Source of the DNA: Verrucomicrobiota bacterium
Lineage (GTDB): Bacteria > Verrucomicrobiota > Verrucomicrobiia > Verrucomicrobiales > DEV007
Reading direction: 5' to 3'
Assembly: GCA_020627905.1 (NCBI GenBank)
Contig: JAHDFZ010000003.1
Location: forward strand, 1-52,330
Length of the DNA: 52,330 bases
Shown here: piece after piece, positions 8,197-17,400 of the stretch
Position numbering within the stretch: the first letter of the stretch is position 1
How the letters are laid out: the number at the start of each line of letters is the position of its first letter
Program-made: the position numbers and the translations under genes
The notes under the pieces: generated by a model
Database searches by the model: none
What the model was told of the DNA's origin: nothing
The model's input: the letters and a program-made list of their open reading frames with translations, nothing else

Positions 8197-9063
8197 ATGA
8201 ACGCATTTTCACTGGTTATTGATTTAGGAGAGGAGGGCCTAAAGCGATTTGACCTTTCGGAGGAGAAAGTTTCGATCGGACGTGCTCCGACAAATGACGT
8301 TCAGGTCTTGGTGCGCCAAATGTCCGTGCACCACGCAGAAATCGTTTTTCTGGGAAAAACCTATGGTGTCATCGACAAAGGGTCGACCAACGGCACAGAG
8401 GTGAACGACATCCCGGTAGGAGCCGCGGGAATTGAGCTGAGCTCCATGGATCGGATCGTGTTCGGTCACGAGGTTCATGCCTTCTACATCCCCTCCGCTG
8501 TCTTGGATAATTCACCGATAGACGATGTCGTGGCTGATATCCGATCTGCGGCGGCGGCTCCACCCTCCATCACGACGGCTACGGTCGGGACACAAGCCAC
8601 TCCCAACACGGTTCGTCTAGGCTCGATCCGACCTGCTCGGGCAAGTCAAGCGAGTGGACCTCTCGTGGCAGCGGCTCCACCAACTGGAGGCATTCCCATG
8701 GCGCTGCCATCAGCTTCCGGACCAATACGTCCGAACGCTCCGGCGCAGGCACCCCAGCCGGTCCCACTGCGCCCGCCATCAGCCGGCCCAGCTCCCGTCG
8801 GTCCTCCTCCAGCTGCAGGTAACACATCCCCTGCCCCACAGGCAGCGCCGCTGAAGCCCCAGCCCCTCGCTCCGCCGCCACTGTCCGAGGCAGACAGGTC
8901 TCTCCCTCCAGTCGCAGCTCCATCAAAACCTCCTGGAGCGCCTGCAGGAGCACCTGCCGCAGCACGACCGAACCTCGCCACACCGGGCGGAGGCGCGAAA
9001 AAGCCCAAGCTAGCGACTCCGGCACCGGCGAAGCCACCGAAGACGCTCGCCACCCCGGACTAA
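8197..9063 (+). CDS. FHA-domain protein with long Pro/Ala-rich tail
   Basis: 288 residues. Residues about 5-95 form a forkhead-associated domain with the core VSIGRAPTNDVQV, MSVHHAEI and VIDKGSTNGTEVN, which binds phosphothreonine peptides. From about residue 110 to the end the protein is low-complexity, dominated by Pro, Ala, Gly and Ser, turning basic at the end (GGGAKKPKLATPAPAKPPK). No membrane segment is seen. The tail is probably disordered and could be a linker or interaction region. No Ser/Thr kinase gene is in the window. A hairpin terminator follows the stop codon directly. The FHA call is secure; the partner is unknown. Confidence 0.85.
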   Translation: MNAFSLVIDLGEEGLKRFDLSEEKVSIGRAPTNDVQVLVRQMSVHHAEIVFLGKTYGVIDKGSTNGTEVNDIPVGAAGIELSSMDRIVFGHEVHAFYIPSAVLDNSPIDDVVADIRSAAAAPPSITTATVGTQATPNTVRLGSIRPARASQASGPLVAAAPPTGGIPMALPSASGPIRPNAPAQAPQPVPLRPPSAGPAPVGPPPAAGNTSPAPQAAPLKPQPLAPPPLSEADRSLPPVAAPSKPPGAPAGAPAAARPNLATPGGGAKKPKLATPAPAKPPKTLATPD

Positions 9064-9065
9064 GG

Positions 9066-9090
9066 AAAGCAGTTCAAAAGAACTGCTTTT
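9066..9090 (+). terminator. Hairpin terminator after the FHA gene
   Basis: AAAGCAGTTC, loop AAAA, GAACTGCTTT followed by T: a perfect 10-bp stem starting 2 bases after the TAA, ending in a short T-run. The stem's A/T flanks could let it work in both directions, but only the + strand gene ends here. Confidence 0.7.
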
Positions 9091-9152
9091 AACTTGTGTC
9101 CTGCGCCTCCAGGCCTACCTTCCTCCCGCCCTTTGATGCGGGGCTGCCGGGT

Positions 9153-11345
9153 ATGCCTGAACAACTTGAGCCAAGATACTACCTGTCTCATTTCCATGAG
9201 ATGCTGTCCTTCGTGGAGCGGCATTATTCCTTTGCTCTCTGCCCGAAGCACCGTCGATTCATCGACACTTATGCCCAACTCTCCCCCGCTGCGCGATGTC
9301 TTTACGTCCGCCTGGCGAACCGGAAAGGGCTAGTCTTTCCCATATCAAAACTGAGGTATCCTGAAATCGGGCTCCTGGGACAGCCGATCGCCGAACTCGC
9401 TGATGCCAAGCTGCTGCAGGATCCCCAGTCTGTGGAACCTGCCTGCATTCTCCACTCGTTTCCAAAAGAAGACCTTGTCGCACTCGCCCTCCAGGTGCCA
9501 AAGTCGGGAGAGCTACCGGGCAAGAGCGCTTCTAAGAAGATCTGGGTGGAGGCTCTTGCAAATCAATTTACCTCCCTCAGTGAGTCCCTACCGCCTTTTA
9601 TCGTCCAGGGATGCGCGGATGAGGTGAACTACCTCCTGTTCCTCTTTTTCGGGAAAACGCGCTCTTCTCTGACGGTCTTCGCTCTAAGGGACTTAGGGGT
9701 CATGACTACGAACCAACGAACCCGTTACGAAACGCGGTTCGCGGATCGGGCATCAGCCCTTGCCTCTTATTTTTTTGAAAGCGTCAAACGCAGGATCGAT
9801 CAGGCTACCACATCAGAACTCGCTACACTTGCCCATCAAGTCCCCGGTTGGCCAGATCAGATCGACCCTGCACTCGCCAGCGCACGGGATCGAGTCATCA
9901 GCCGACTCGGGCGGCAGCTTGAGCGGAGTGAACTCACGCAGCGAGCTCTCGCCGTCTACCAATATTCCGATGCACATCCCTGTCGCGAGAGGCGCGCCCG
10001 ACTTCTCTATTCCGCTGGCCGGAAAGCGGCAGCCAGAGATCTGCTGAACGAAATGATCAACAACCCGAGCAGCGACCTCGAACTGCTTTTCGCAGAAGAT
10101 TTCTACGACCAGAAATTCGGCGGAACGACGCAGTCCCGGCTGACCACCCTGCTGCGTTCCGCACCAGTGCTGACTCTTGACGAAGCGGGCCGATCTTACC
10201 CGGAGGGAGCTGCCGTTTCCTTCCTGCGCCAGCGCGGACTCACCGCTGAGCATGTAGAAAATCAGATTTGGCGTCAGTTATTTTTCCTCGTCTTCTCAGA
10301 CCTGCTCTTCGATCCTGAAAAAGGCCAGCACCACTCTGATTTCGACATCATCACCCCGTCACTGGCAAACGGAAACTTTTACTCGAAGCAGAGGGAGGAG
10401 ATCGAAAACCGCCTCGCTGACTGGCAGGGTTCCCATTTCCAGTCTGGAGAGCTGCCGGACGCATCAAGCGGCCTACTCCCCCTGCCTGAGCGGACTCGCT
10501 CCCTGCTGACCCTGCTGATCCAGGGCGTCCCTGCACCAGCAATTGCGGACATTCTCCGCGATATGGCCACGGATTTTCGGCAGAACGCCAGCGGCTACCC
10601 TGACCTGATGATCGCCTGGGAGGGAACCGTGCAGTTTGTCGAAATCAAAAGCCCCGGGGATCAACTGCAGCGGCATCAGCTTGCGCGGATTCAGCGACTT
10701 CAGAGTCTCGGCATCCCTGTAGGACTCTGCCGCGTGGAGTGGGCCTATGCCCCAGACCAGGAATATGTCGTGGTCGACGTCGAGACGACAGGAGGGCGCT
10801 CGCCCCACCATCGAGTCACAGAGGTCGGTGCCGTCCGTGTGCGTGGCAACTGCATCGTCGATGAGTGGAGCTCTCTCATCAATCCGGAGCGCCGGATCCC
10901 TCAGCACATCACGAATCTCACGGGGATCACGCAAAGCATGGTCGACTCAGCGCCACGCTTCTCTGACATATCGGAGTCGCTCCTCGAATTTTTGGGAGAT
11001 GCGGTATTTGTGGGCCATAGTGTGAAATTTGATTTCGGCTTCATCCGGTCAGAGTTCGCACGCTGTGGGGTGACCTACCAGGCCCCGACGATCTGCACGG
11101 TGGTGGAGACGCGGCGCTATTTCCCAGGGCTGAAAAGCTACAGTCTGGCTAATTTATCCTCCCATTTCCAGATCCCTCTAGACCAGCACCATCGGGCACT
11201 CTGCGATGCCAAAGCCACCGCAAAAATCCTCGAAAAGATTAACGCCCAACGAATGCTCTCCTCTACCGGCAGCCAGACAGGCTCCGAGCCTTTACCTGAA
11301 TGGCTCAAGAGGCCGGGAAACGCCGCCGCTCAGGTTTCTGATTGA
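9153..11345 (+). CDS. FAN1-type VRR nuclease fused to a DEDDh exonuclease
   Basis: 730 residues from the ATG at 9153; an upstream in-frame ATG at 9096 adds 19 residues that look non-homologous. The first ~530 residues resemble bacterial FAN1. An N-terminal region YYLSHFHEMLSF and LYVRLANRKGLVFPISKL is followed by a SAP-like segment NYLLFLFFGKTRSSLTVFALRDLG, a helical TPR-like part, then the VRR-NUC core GYPDLMIAW (Asp484) and FVEIKSPGD (Glu497, Lys499). FAN1 is a structure-specific 5' flap nuclease and exonuclease in interstrand crosslink repair. The last ~190 residues form a DnaQ/epsilon-like 3'-5' exonuclease: VVDVETTG (Asp542, Glu544), FVGHSVKFDFGF, and HRALCDAKAT. Both active sites look complete. 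The fusion is continuous, with no frameshift. A cytosolic DNA repair role is inferred. Confidence 0.85.
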   Translation: MPEQLEPRYYLSHFHEMLSFVERHYSFALCPKHRRFIDTYAQLSPAARCLYVRLANRKGLVFPISKLRYPEIGLLGQPIAELADAKLLQDPQSVEPACILHSFPKEDLVALALQVPKSGELPGKSASKKIWVEALANQFTSLSESLPPFIVQGCADEVNYLLFLFFGKTRSSLTVFALRDLGVMTTNQRTRYETRFADRASALASYFFESVKRRIDQATTSELATLAHQVPGWPDQIDPALASARDRVISRLGRQLERSELTQRALAVYQYSDAHPCRERRARLLYSAGRKAAARDLLNEMINNPSSDLELLFAEDFYDQKFGGTTQSRLTTLLRSAPVLTLDEAGRSYPEGAAVSFLRQRGLTAEHVENQIWRQLFFLVFSDLLFDPEKGQHHSDFDIITPSLANGNFYSKQREEIENRLADWQGSHFQSGELPDASSGLLPLPERTRSLLTLLIQGVPAPAIADILRDMATDFRQNASGYPDLMIAWEGTVQFVEIKSPGDQLQRHQLARIQRLQSLGIPVGLCRVEWAYAPDQEYVVVDVETTGGRSPHHRVTEVGAVRVRGNCIVDEWSSLINPERRIPQHITNLTGITQSMVDSAPRFSDISESLLEFLGDAVFVGHSVKFDFGFIRSEFARCGVTYQAPTICTVVETRRYFPGLKSYSLANLSSHFQIPLDQHHRALCDAKATAKILEKINAQRMLSSTGSQTGSEPLPEWLKRPGNAAAQVSD

Positions 11346-11397
11346 GCATGGCCCAGTCCTGTCTATCGTCTGATCAAAACCGCCTCCTCCCGAATCA

Positions 11398-12372
11398 ATG
11401 GATCTTTTGGAAAAAGCGCGCCGCGTGATCAATCTCGAAGTAGAAGAACTGCAGGGCCTCAGCCAGCGGCTCGACAGTAGCTTCGAGTCAGCCATTTCAC
11501 TGCTCAAACAGTGCGTCGTCACCGGAGGGAAGCTCGTTTTCATCGGCGTGGGTAAATCTGGAAACATCGGCAGCAAGCTCGCAGCCACCTTCAACTCCAC
11601 CGGCGCGCCATCGACTGTCATGAACTGCCAGGATGCTCTGCATGGGGATCTCGGCCTCGTCAATGACGGCGACTGCCTGATCGCCATGAGCTACTCGGGG
11701 GAAACGGCTGAGCTGCTGCGCCTCCTGCCACACCTCAAGCGCAAGCGCATCCAGATCATCGCCATCACTGGCAAGCCAGAGTCAACCCTGGGAGAGTCGG
11801 CCGACTGCGTGCTGAACGTGGAGGTGACGCGCGAGGCCTGTCCCCTGAATCTCGCACCGACCTCCTCCAGCACCAACACCCTGGTGATGGGTGATGCCCT
11901 GGCGATGGTCCTGCTGGAGAGTCGCGGCTTCACAAAAGAAAACTTCGCTGAGCTGCACCCCGGCGGCTCTCTCGGCAGAGCTCTCCTGATGCGTGCGAGC
12001 GATATCATGCGTCAGCAGCCCCACATCGCGGTCGTAGCGGAGAGCGCTGACGTCTCGACGGCCATCGCTGAAATGAGCCGGGCACGCGCAGGCGCAGTCA
12101 TCGTAACGAATCAAGACGACACCCTGGCCGGAGTCTTCACTCAGGGGGACTTCACCCGCGCCTTCCAGTCCGGGCAGCCTCAGCTGGGAGAAGCGAAAGT
12201 CCGGGACTTCATGACGAAGGATCCTGTGACCACCTCAGAGGCCAGCCTCGTCGGTGAGGTCCTGAAGCAGCTGGAGCAGTATCGCATAGACGATCTCATC
12301 GTCATCGACCACCACGGAAAGCCAGTCGGCATGATCGATACACAGGATCTCACGCGCCTTCGCGTGGTCTGA
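11398..12372 (+). CDS. kdsD: Arabinose-5-phosphate isomerase (KdsD/KpsF)
   Basis: 324 residues, normal length. The N-terminal SIS domain has VFIGVGKSGNIGSKLAATF, ALHGDLGLV, AMSYSGETAELL and the loop EACPLNLAPTSSSTNTLVMG, then FAELHPGGSLGRAL, all typical of KdsD/KpsF. Two C-terminal CBS domains follow (DIMRQQPHIAVV; VRDFMTKDPVTTSE). The enzyme interconverts ribulose-5-phosphate and arabinose-5-phosphate, the first step to Kdo, which implies a lipopolysaccharide-type outer membrane. It lies 52 bases after the nuclease gene and converges on the AraC-type regulator, 19 bases apart. Confidence 0.93.
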   Translation: MDLLEKARRVINLEVEELQGLSQRLDSSFESAISLLKQCVVTGGKLVFIGVGKSGNIGSKLAATFNSTGAPSTVMNCQDALHGDLGLVNDGDCLIAMSYSGETAELLRLLPHLKRKRIQIIAITGKPESTLGESADCVLNVEVTREACPLNLAPTSSSTNTLVMGDALAMVLLESRGFTKENFAELHPGGSLGRALLMRASDIMRQQPHIAVVAESADVSTAIAEMSRARAGAVIVTNQDDTLAGVFTQGDFTRAFQSGQPQLGEAKVRDFMTKDPVTTSEASLVGEVLKQLEQYRIDDLIVIDHHGKPVGMIDTQDLTRLRVV

Positions 12373-12391
12373 TGCTTCCGTCCAGACGTGC

Positions 12392-13156
12392 TCAATCTTT
12401 AAAGTTCTTGCGATACTGAAGAGGGGTATAGCCCATGACGGAGCGGAACCGGGCTGTAAAAGCGCTCTGATCGCAAAACCCGTGCTCCAGGGCGAGGTCG
12501 GAAATAGAGACGTCCGTCGATCGCAACTGCGCAGACGCATCCTCGATCTTCGTCCGCAGGAGAAACTGCTGCGGCGTGATACCTGTCACCTCCTTAAACC
12601 GACGATTGAACTGCCGATGCGACAGGCCTGTCCCCTCGACCAAATCTGTGACCACCTGTAGACTGACGCAGTCTTTCCGGATCCGCTTGATAACCTGATT
12701 GATCACTTCATCAGAAACATCTTCAAAGGCCTGCTCGTAGCGAATCACCGTCCCCATCACGCCGACGTTCCTCCCTGAGGCGGAATGCACGGGCAGTTTG
12801 TCCGTTTCATACCATTCCGGTATTCCCTGATGATTCGGAAAAAGCTCCACCATGCGCAGCAGCGGAACCCCCGTAGTCAAGACCGACTCATCATCCTTGC
12901 GAAACTTTTCAGCTAGCGGGGCCGGGAAAAAATCAAAATCATTCTTCCCGAAATACTGCGCCTCGCCCTGTATCGGCAGCCTCCTGCGAAAGCAGTCGTT
13001 GGCATAAACGTGCTGAAACCGGGCGTTTTTCAGAAAGAATGAAGTCTGATCCAGCTTCTCAAACAAATCGATAAAACTGGGCTCAAAACCGAGCGCTTCC
13101 CGCATCTCTCTCTGGATGGTGACGTTATCGCGTAGAGGCATATGGCTAAGATTCAA
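12392..13156 (-). CDS. AraC-family transcriptional regulator with PAS-like sensor domain
   Basis: 254 residues. Residues about 25-145 look like a PAS fold (FFLKNARFQHVYANDCFRRR, FGKNDFDFFPAPLAEKFRKDDE, RMVELFPNHQG, TDKLPVHSASGRNVGVMGTV). The C-terminal ~95 residues are a double helix-turn-helix of the AraC type, with GLSHRQFNRRFKEVTGITPQQFL and DLALEHGFCDQSAFTARFRSVMGYTPLQYR. The gene is divergent from the Gfo/Idh oxidoreductase and shares an 86-base promoter region with it. This suggests it controls that gene and perhaps the downstream dehydrogenase and sulfatases, probably in response to a sugar or its derivative. The effector is unknown. Confidence 0.88.
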   Translation of the reverse strand: MNLSHMPLRDNVTIQREMREALGFEPSFIDLFEKLDQTSFFLKNARFQHVYANDCFRRRLPIQGEAQYFGKNDFDFFPAPLAEKFRKDDESVLTTGVPLLRMVELFPNHQGIPEWYETDKLPVHSASGRNVGVMGTVIRYEQAFEDVSDEVINQVIKRIRKDCVSLQVVTDLVEGTGLSHRQFNRRFKEVTGITPQQFLLRTKIEDASAQLRSTDVSISDLALEHGFCDQSAFTARFRSVMGYTPLQYRKNFKD

Positions 13157-13242
13157 TATTTCCCTGACGAGTCAATCTAGAAACCGTCACGGGTGGATGG
13201 CAGATTGATGGGGTAATCCAAAATCCAACAGACAGCCCTTTT
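13157..13242. promoter_or_regulatory. Divergent promoter region between AraC-type regulator and Gfo/Idh gene
   Basis: These 86 bases separate two divergently transcribed genes, so both promoters and any operator must lie here or in the gene ends. The region is more A/T-rich than its surroundings. I cannot identify unambiguous -35/-10 boxes or a clear AraC-type direct repeat by eye. Confidence 0.5.
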
Positions 13243-14436
13243 ATGAACACAGAATCGACTCTCTCTCATCCTCGCATCGCTATCGTCGGACTCGGCTTTG
13301 GCGCGGAGTTCCTCCCCATCTACCAGCGCCATCCAAATGCAGACGTCACTGCCATCTGCCAGCGCAACGAAGAATCCCTGAAAGAAATCGGTGATAAGTT
13401 CGGCATCGAAAAGCGCTACACTTCCTACGAGGAGCTGCTGACTGATCCGGACATCGATGCCGTCCACATCAATACTCCCATTCCAAACCATGGGGAGCAG
13501 AGCATCGCAGCCCTGAAAGCTGGTAAGCACGTCGCCTGCACGGTCCCGATGGCAACCACTGAGGAGGAATGCAAGCAGATCGTCGAACTCTGCGCTGAGA
13601 CAGGTCTGAAATACATGATGATGGAGACCGTGCTTTACGCCCGTGAATTCCTTTTCATGAAGGATCTCTACGATCGTGGCGAGCTGGGTAAGCTGCAGTT
13701 CCTCAAAGCCAGCCACCAGCAGGATATGGACGGCTGGCCAGGTTACTGGCCCGGCCTCCCGCCGATGCACTATGCCACACACTGCGTAGGCCCCGTCCTC
13801 GGCATGGGACGTCACGAGGCAGAATACGTAAGCTGTTTCCCCAGTGGGACGATCCGTGAGGAGATGCATGCATGCTATAATTCGCCTTTCGCGGTCGAGA
13901 CGACTCATATCCGCTTCAAGGACAGCGACCTGAGCGCCCAGGTCTACCGATCTCTCTTCGATATCGCACGACAGTATCGCGAGAGCATCGAAGTCTATGG
14001 ATCAGAAAAATCTGTCGAGTGGCCGCTGATCGAGCACGAGCCTCTCGTCCTGCACACGGCGAAAAAGCCTGAGCCGGAAATCCCCGAAAAGGTGACGAGT
14101 CCGGATTTTGCTGATCGCCTACCTGAGGAGATTGCACCCTTCACCACCGGCGGGGTTTACTCAAACGACGAAGGAGAGGAGCACCTCAGCTTTACACAGG
14201 GCGCCGGCCACGGAGGCTCTCACCCGCATCTCGTCCACGAGTTTGTTCAGCTTCTACGTGGAGAAGGAGATGGATATCCTAACGCTGTGCAGAGCGCTAA
14301 CATTACACTTACCGGCATTCTTTCCCACGAATCTGCACTGAAAGGCGGCGAAAGAATTCCGCTTCCCAATTGGACCTTTATGCCAGAAGACGCAGCGCTC
14401 GAAACGCAGGAAGACGAGTCGACCGTTCTTGCGTGA
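13243..14436 (+). CDS. Gfo/Idh/MocA-family oxidoreductase lacking the usual EKP lysine
   Basis: 397 residues, no signal peptide. The N-terminal Rossmann fold has IAIVGLGFGAEFLP (glycines 16, 18, 20), and the C-terminal half is the alpha/beta domain of the GFO_IDH_MocA type. Family members oxidise or reduce sugars and cyclitols with bound NAD(P). The canonical motif CEKP, whose lysine contacts the substrate, reads here CTVPMA, with Val101 in the lysine position. The rest of the domain is intact (HINTPIPNHGEQSIAALKAG, MMMETVLYAREFLFMKDL). It is first in a + strand series with the large dehydrogenase (47 bases later) and three sulfatases, and divergent from the AraC-type regulator, suggesting a sugar-catabolic role. 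The substrate is unknown. Confidence 0.85.
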   Translation: MNTESTLSHPRIAIVGLGFGAEFLPIYQRHPNADVTAICQRNEESLKEIGDKFGIEKRYTSYEELLTDPDIDAVHINTPIPNHGEQSIAALKAGKHVACTVPMATTEEECKQIVELCAETGLKYMMMETVLYAREFLFMKDLYDRGELGKLQFLKASHQQDMDGWPGYWPGLPPMHYATHCVGPVLGMGRHEAEYVSCFPSGTIREEMHACYNSPFAVETTHIRFKDSDLSAQVYRSLFDIARQYRESIEVYGSEKSVEWPLIEHEPLVLHTAKKPEPEIPEKVTSPDFADRLPEEIAPFTTGGVYSNDEGEEHLSFTQGAGHGGSHPHLVHEFVQLLRGEGDGYPNAVQSANITLTGILSHESALKGGERIPLPNWTFMPEDAALETQEDESTVLA

Positions 14437-14483
14437 ACAGATCGGAATCTGATAAAATCCAAAACCCTCTCCAAATCATAAGG

Positions 14484-17400
14484 ATGAACAGAAAAACAAT
14501 CTTAAGCGGGCTCGCGGCACTCGCCGGGATCTCCTCAGCAGCTCATGCTTCCCCCAGCATGGCAGACGACTGGGAAAAGCTCCGACTGGAAGACGCCTTC
14601 CTGTCCGAGCACGCCGGCATCGGCGACATCGACGGCGACGGCAATGATGACGTGATCTACGGTCACAAATGGTATGCCGGCCCGGACTTTAAAGAATCTT
14701 TCACGTTCTACGAAGGCAGGGAATACGACCCGCGCCAGGGATACTCAAAACACTTCATGTCCTTTGCTCAGGACGTTAATAATGATGGAGCACCCGATGT
14801 GTTTGCCTATGGCTTTCCGGGGAAAGAAGTGCGCCTTTTTATCAATCCTGGTAAGGAACAAGCCCGCGGCGGCGCTAACTGGGAGGTGCACCAGATCGTC
14901 GATCAGCTCACCCACGAGACGCCGTTTTTTACAGATCTCATAGCTGGTGGATTGCCGGAGATTATCGGAGGTGCCAATACCGAGTATGGCTACTATGAGG
15001 CAGGGGAAGATCCTACGAAACCATGGCAATGGGTCGCCGTTTCTCCAGCGAAACGAGCTCACCCCGTTTTTGGACACGGCATCGGTATCGGCGATGTCAA
15101 TGGTGATGGACTTCTCGATTTTGTCGAGAGAGACTTCTGGTATGAGCAGCCGAAAACCACTGGTCAGGGACTTTGGAAAGAGCGCAAGTGGGCACCGTCA
15201 CGCTATGGTGGAGGTGGGGCACAGATCCTCGTAGATGATGTCGACGGCGATGGAGACTCCGACCTCATCACCTCGCTCAATGGACACGGATACGGATTGG
15301 CCTGGTTCGAGCAAACAGAACCAAACGTTTTTGTCGCACACCAGATCCTCGGGGAAAAATCCACCGATAACCCATATGGAGTCGTATTCAGTCAGCTACA
15401 TGCCCTGGAACTAACAGATATCGACGCTGATGGACGGAATGATTTTGTGATCGGCAAGCGCCATCTCGGGCACAATGGCAAAGACCGTGGCGGTCTACAG
15501 GATCCTGTCGTTTACTGGTTCCGTAACACAGAGAAGGATGACTCGATTGAGTTCGTTCCTTACCTGATTGATGAGGAATCTGGCTTTGGTGTCGCTACTT
15601 CTGTCGGTGATCTCAACCAGGACGGAACGGTCGATGTCGTTGCGGCCAGTAAATTCGGCCTGAGTATCTTCCTTCAGAACACCGATGCGAAATTCGTCCC
15701 GCCCACTCCATGGGTCGAGCCTCTGAAGGAGCAGACGGAATATGGCAGCCAGCTCACCCCTGAGGAAGCTGTCGCGAATTACACAGTGCCTGAGGGATTC
15801 TCTGTAGACCTCATCGCTGCTGAGCCAACAGTCACGCAGCCGATCGCGATGTGCTTCGATGCGCGCGGACGCCTCTGGGTCATCGAGGGTCACACCTATC
15901 CCGTCAGAGACGAAGGCGGCTGGGATCAGGGGAAAGACCGGGTCATCATCCTCGAAGACACGGATGGCGACGGCACCTTCGAAACGAAAAAGACCTTCCT
16001 GGAAAATGTGAATCTCGCCAGCGGTATCGAAGTCGGCTTTGGCGGTGTTTACATCGGAGCAGCTCCCTATCTCCTCTTTTTCGCAGACGCCGATGGCGAT
16101 GACCAACCTGACGGTGAGCCAGAAGTCCTCCTGGACGGTTGGGGCTATCAGGACACTCACGAAACGCTGAATGCCTTCACCTGGGGGCCAGATGGATGGC
16201 TCTACGGCTGTCATGGTGTCTTCACCCACTCGAAAGTCGGTAAACCTGGCACAGCCGAAGAAGATCGGGAAAAAATCAACGCCGGCGTCTGGCGCTACCA
16301 CCCCACAAAACATGAGTTTGAGGTCTGGGCCTACGGCACATCGAACCCCTGGGGCGTCGACTTCAATGAATACGGCGATTGGTTTGTCAGCGCCTGCGTT
16401 ATCCCACACTTCCACCACATGACTCAGGGTGGTCGCCATGTGCGCCAGGCAGGACAGCACTTCAACCCCTACATTTTTGATAACATCAAAACCATTGCCG
16501 ATCACGAGCACTATGCCGGCGACAAACGAGCTTTATGGGGTGCAAGAGACTCAAAAGCTTCCGGCCAGGACAAAAATTTCACCAACCTTGTCGGCGGTGG
16601 CCATGCTCACTGTGGACTGGCGATCTATGATGCGCCGGAGTTCCCCGCTGAGTATCGTGGAAGGGCGTTCTTCCACAACCTGCACGGCCACCGGATCGTC
16701 AGTGAAAACCTCAAGCGCAATGGCTCCTCCTACATCGCGACCCATGCGCCGGACTTCGCTCGTGCCAACGATCACAACCAAGTCGGCGTAACCGTCATAC
16801 AGGGCCCTGATGGAGCCCTCTACTCCAGCGATTGGCAGGACAGCCAAACCTGCCACCACCGGGATGTAGAAATCTGGGACCGTAGCAACGGCCGTCTCTT
16901 CCGCATCCGCTACGGCGATGCCAAGACGACGAATACCAGCCTGATGGAAATGGATCTGGCGGAGCTGGTCGAAACCGTCGCCCATCCGAATACCTTCCAC
17001 GCAAACCAGGCGCGCCGCCTGCTGCAGGAGGGTGCTGCTTCCGGCCGCTTCGGAGCAGAAGACCTGAAAACGGCATTGGTCGCTTTTGAAGACAAGCAAT
17101 CCACGACAGCCCTGCGTCTCCGCGCCTTCTGGGCCATGCACGCTACCGGTGTGCTCGATGATGCCGAGCTGGTAGCCCGACTCGATGATGCGGATCCTTA
17201 CATCCGCGCGTGGAGCCTGCAGTTCCTCGGTGAAACAGAAACAGCCCTGAGCGCAACTGCTCTCGCGGCTGTCGAAGAGTTAGCAAAAACGGAGCGCAAT
17301 CTAGTAACGCGACGTTACATCGCCTCGCTCCTGCAGAGACTTCCTGTAGAACAGCGCTGGACTGTTGCAAAGAATCTGATCAACAAGCGATTCGATCAAT

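Noticed and set aside
8579-9053. Gly-rich antisense frames under the FHA gene tail
   Set aside because: They arise from the Pro/Ala-rich coding of the FHA tail read in reverse.
15495-16511. Long - strand open frame opposite the giant dehydrogenase
   Set aside because: The + strand frame has FG-GAP and dehydrogenase motifs throughout; the antisense frame is a by-product of its codon use.
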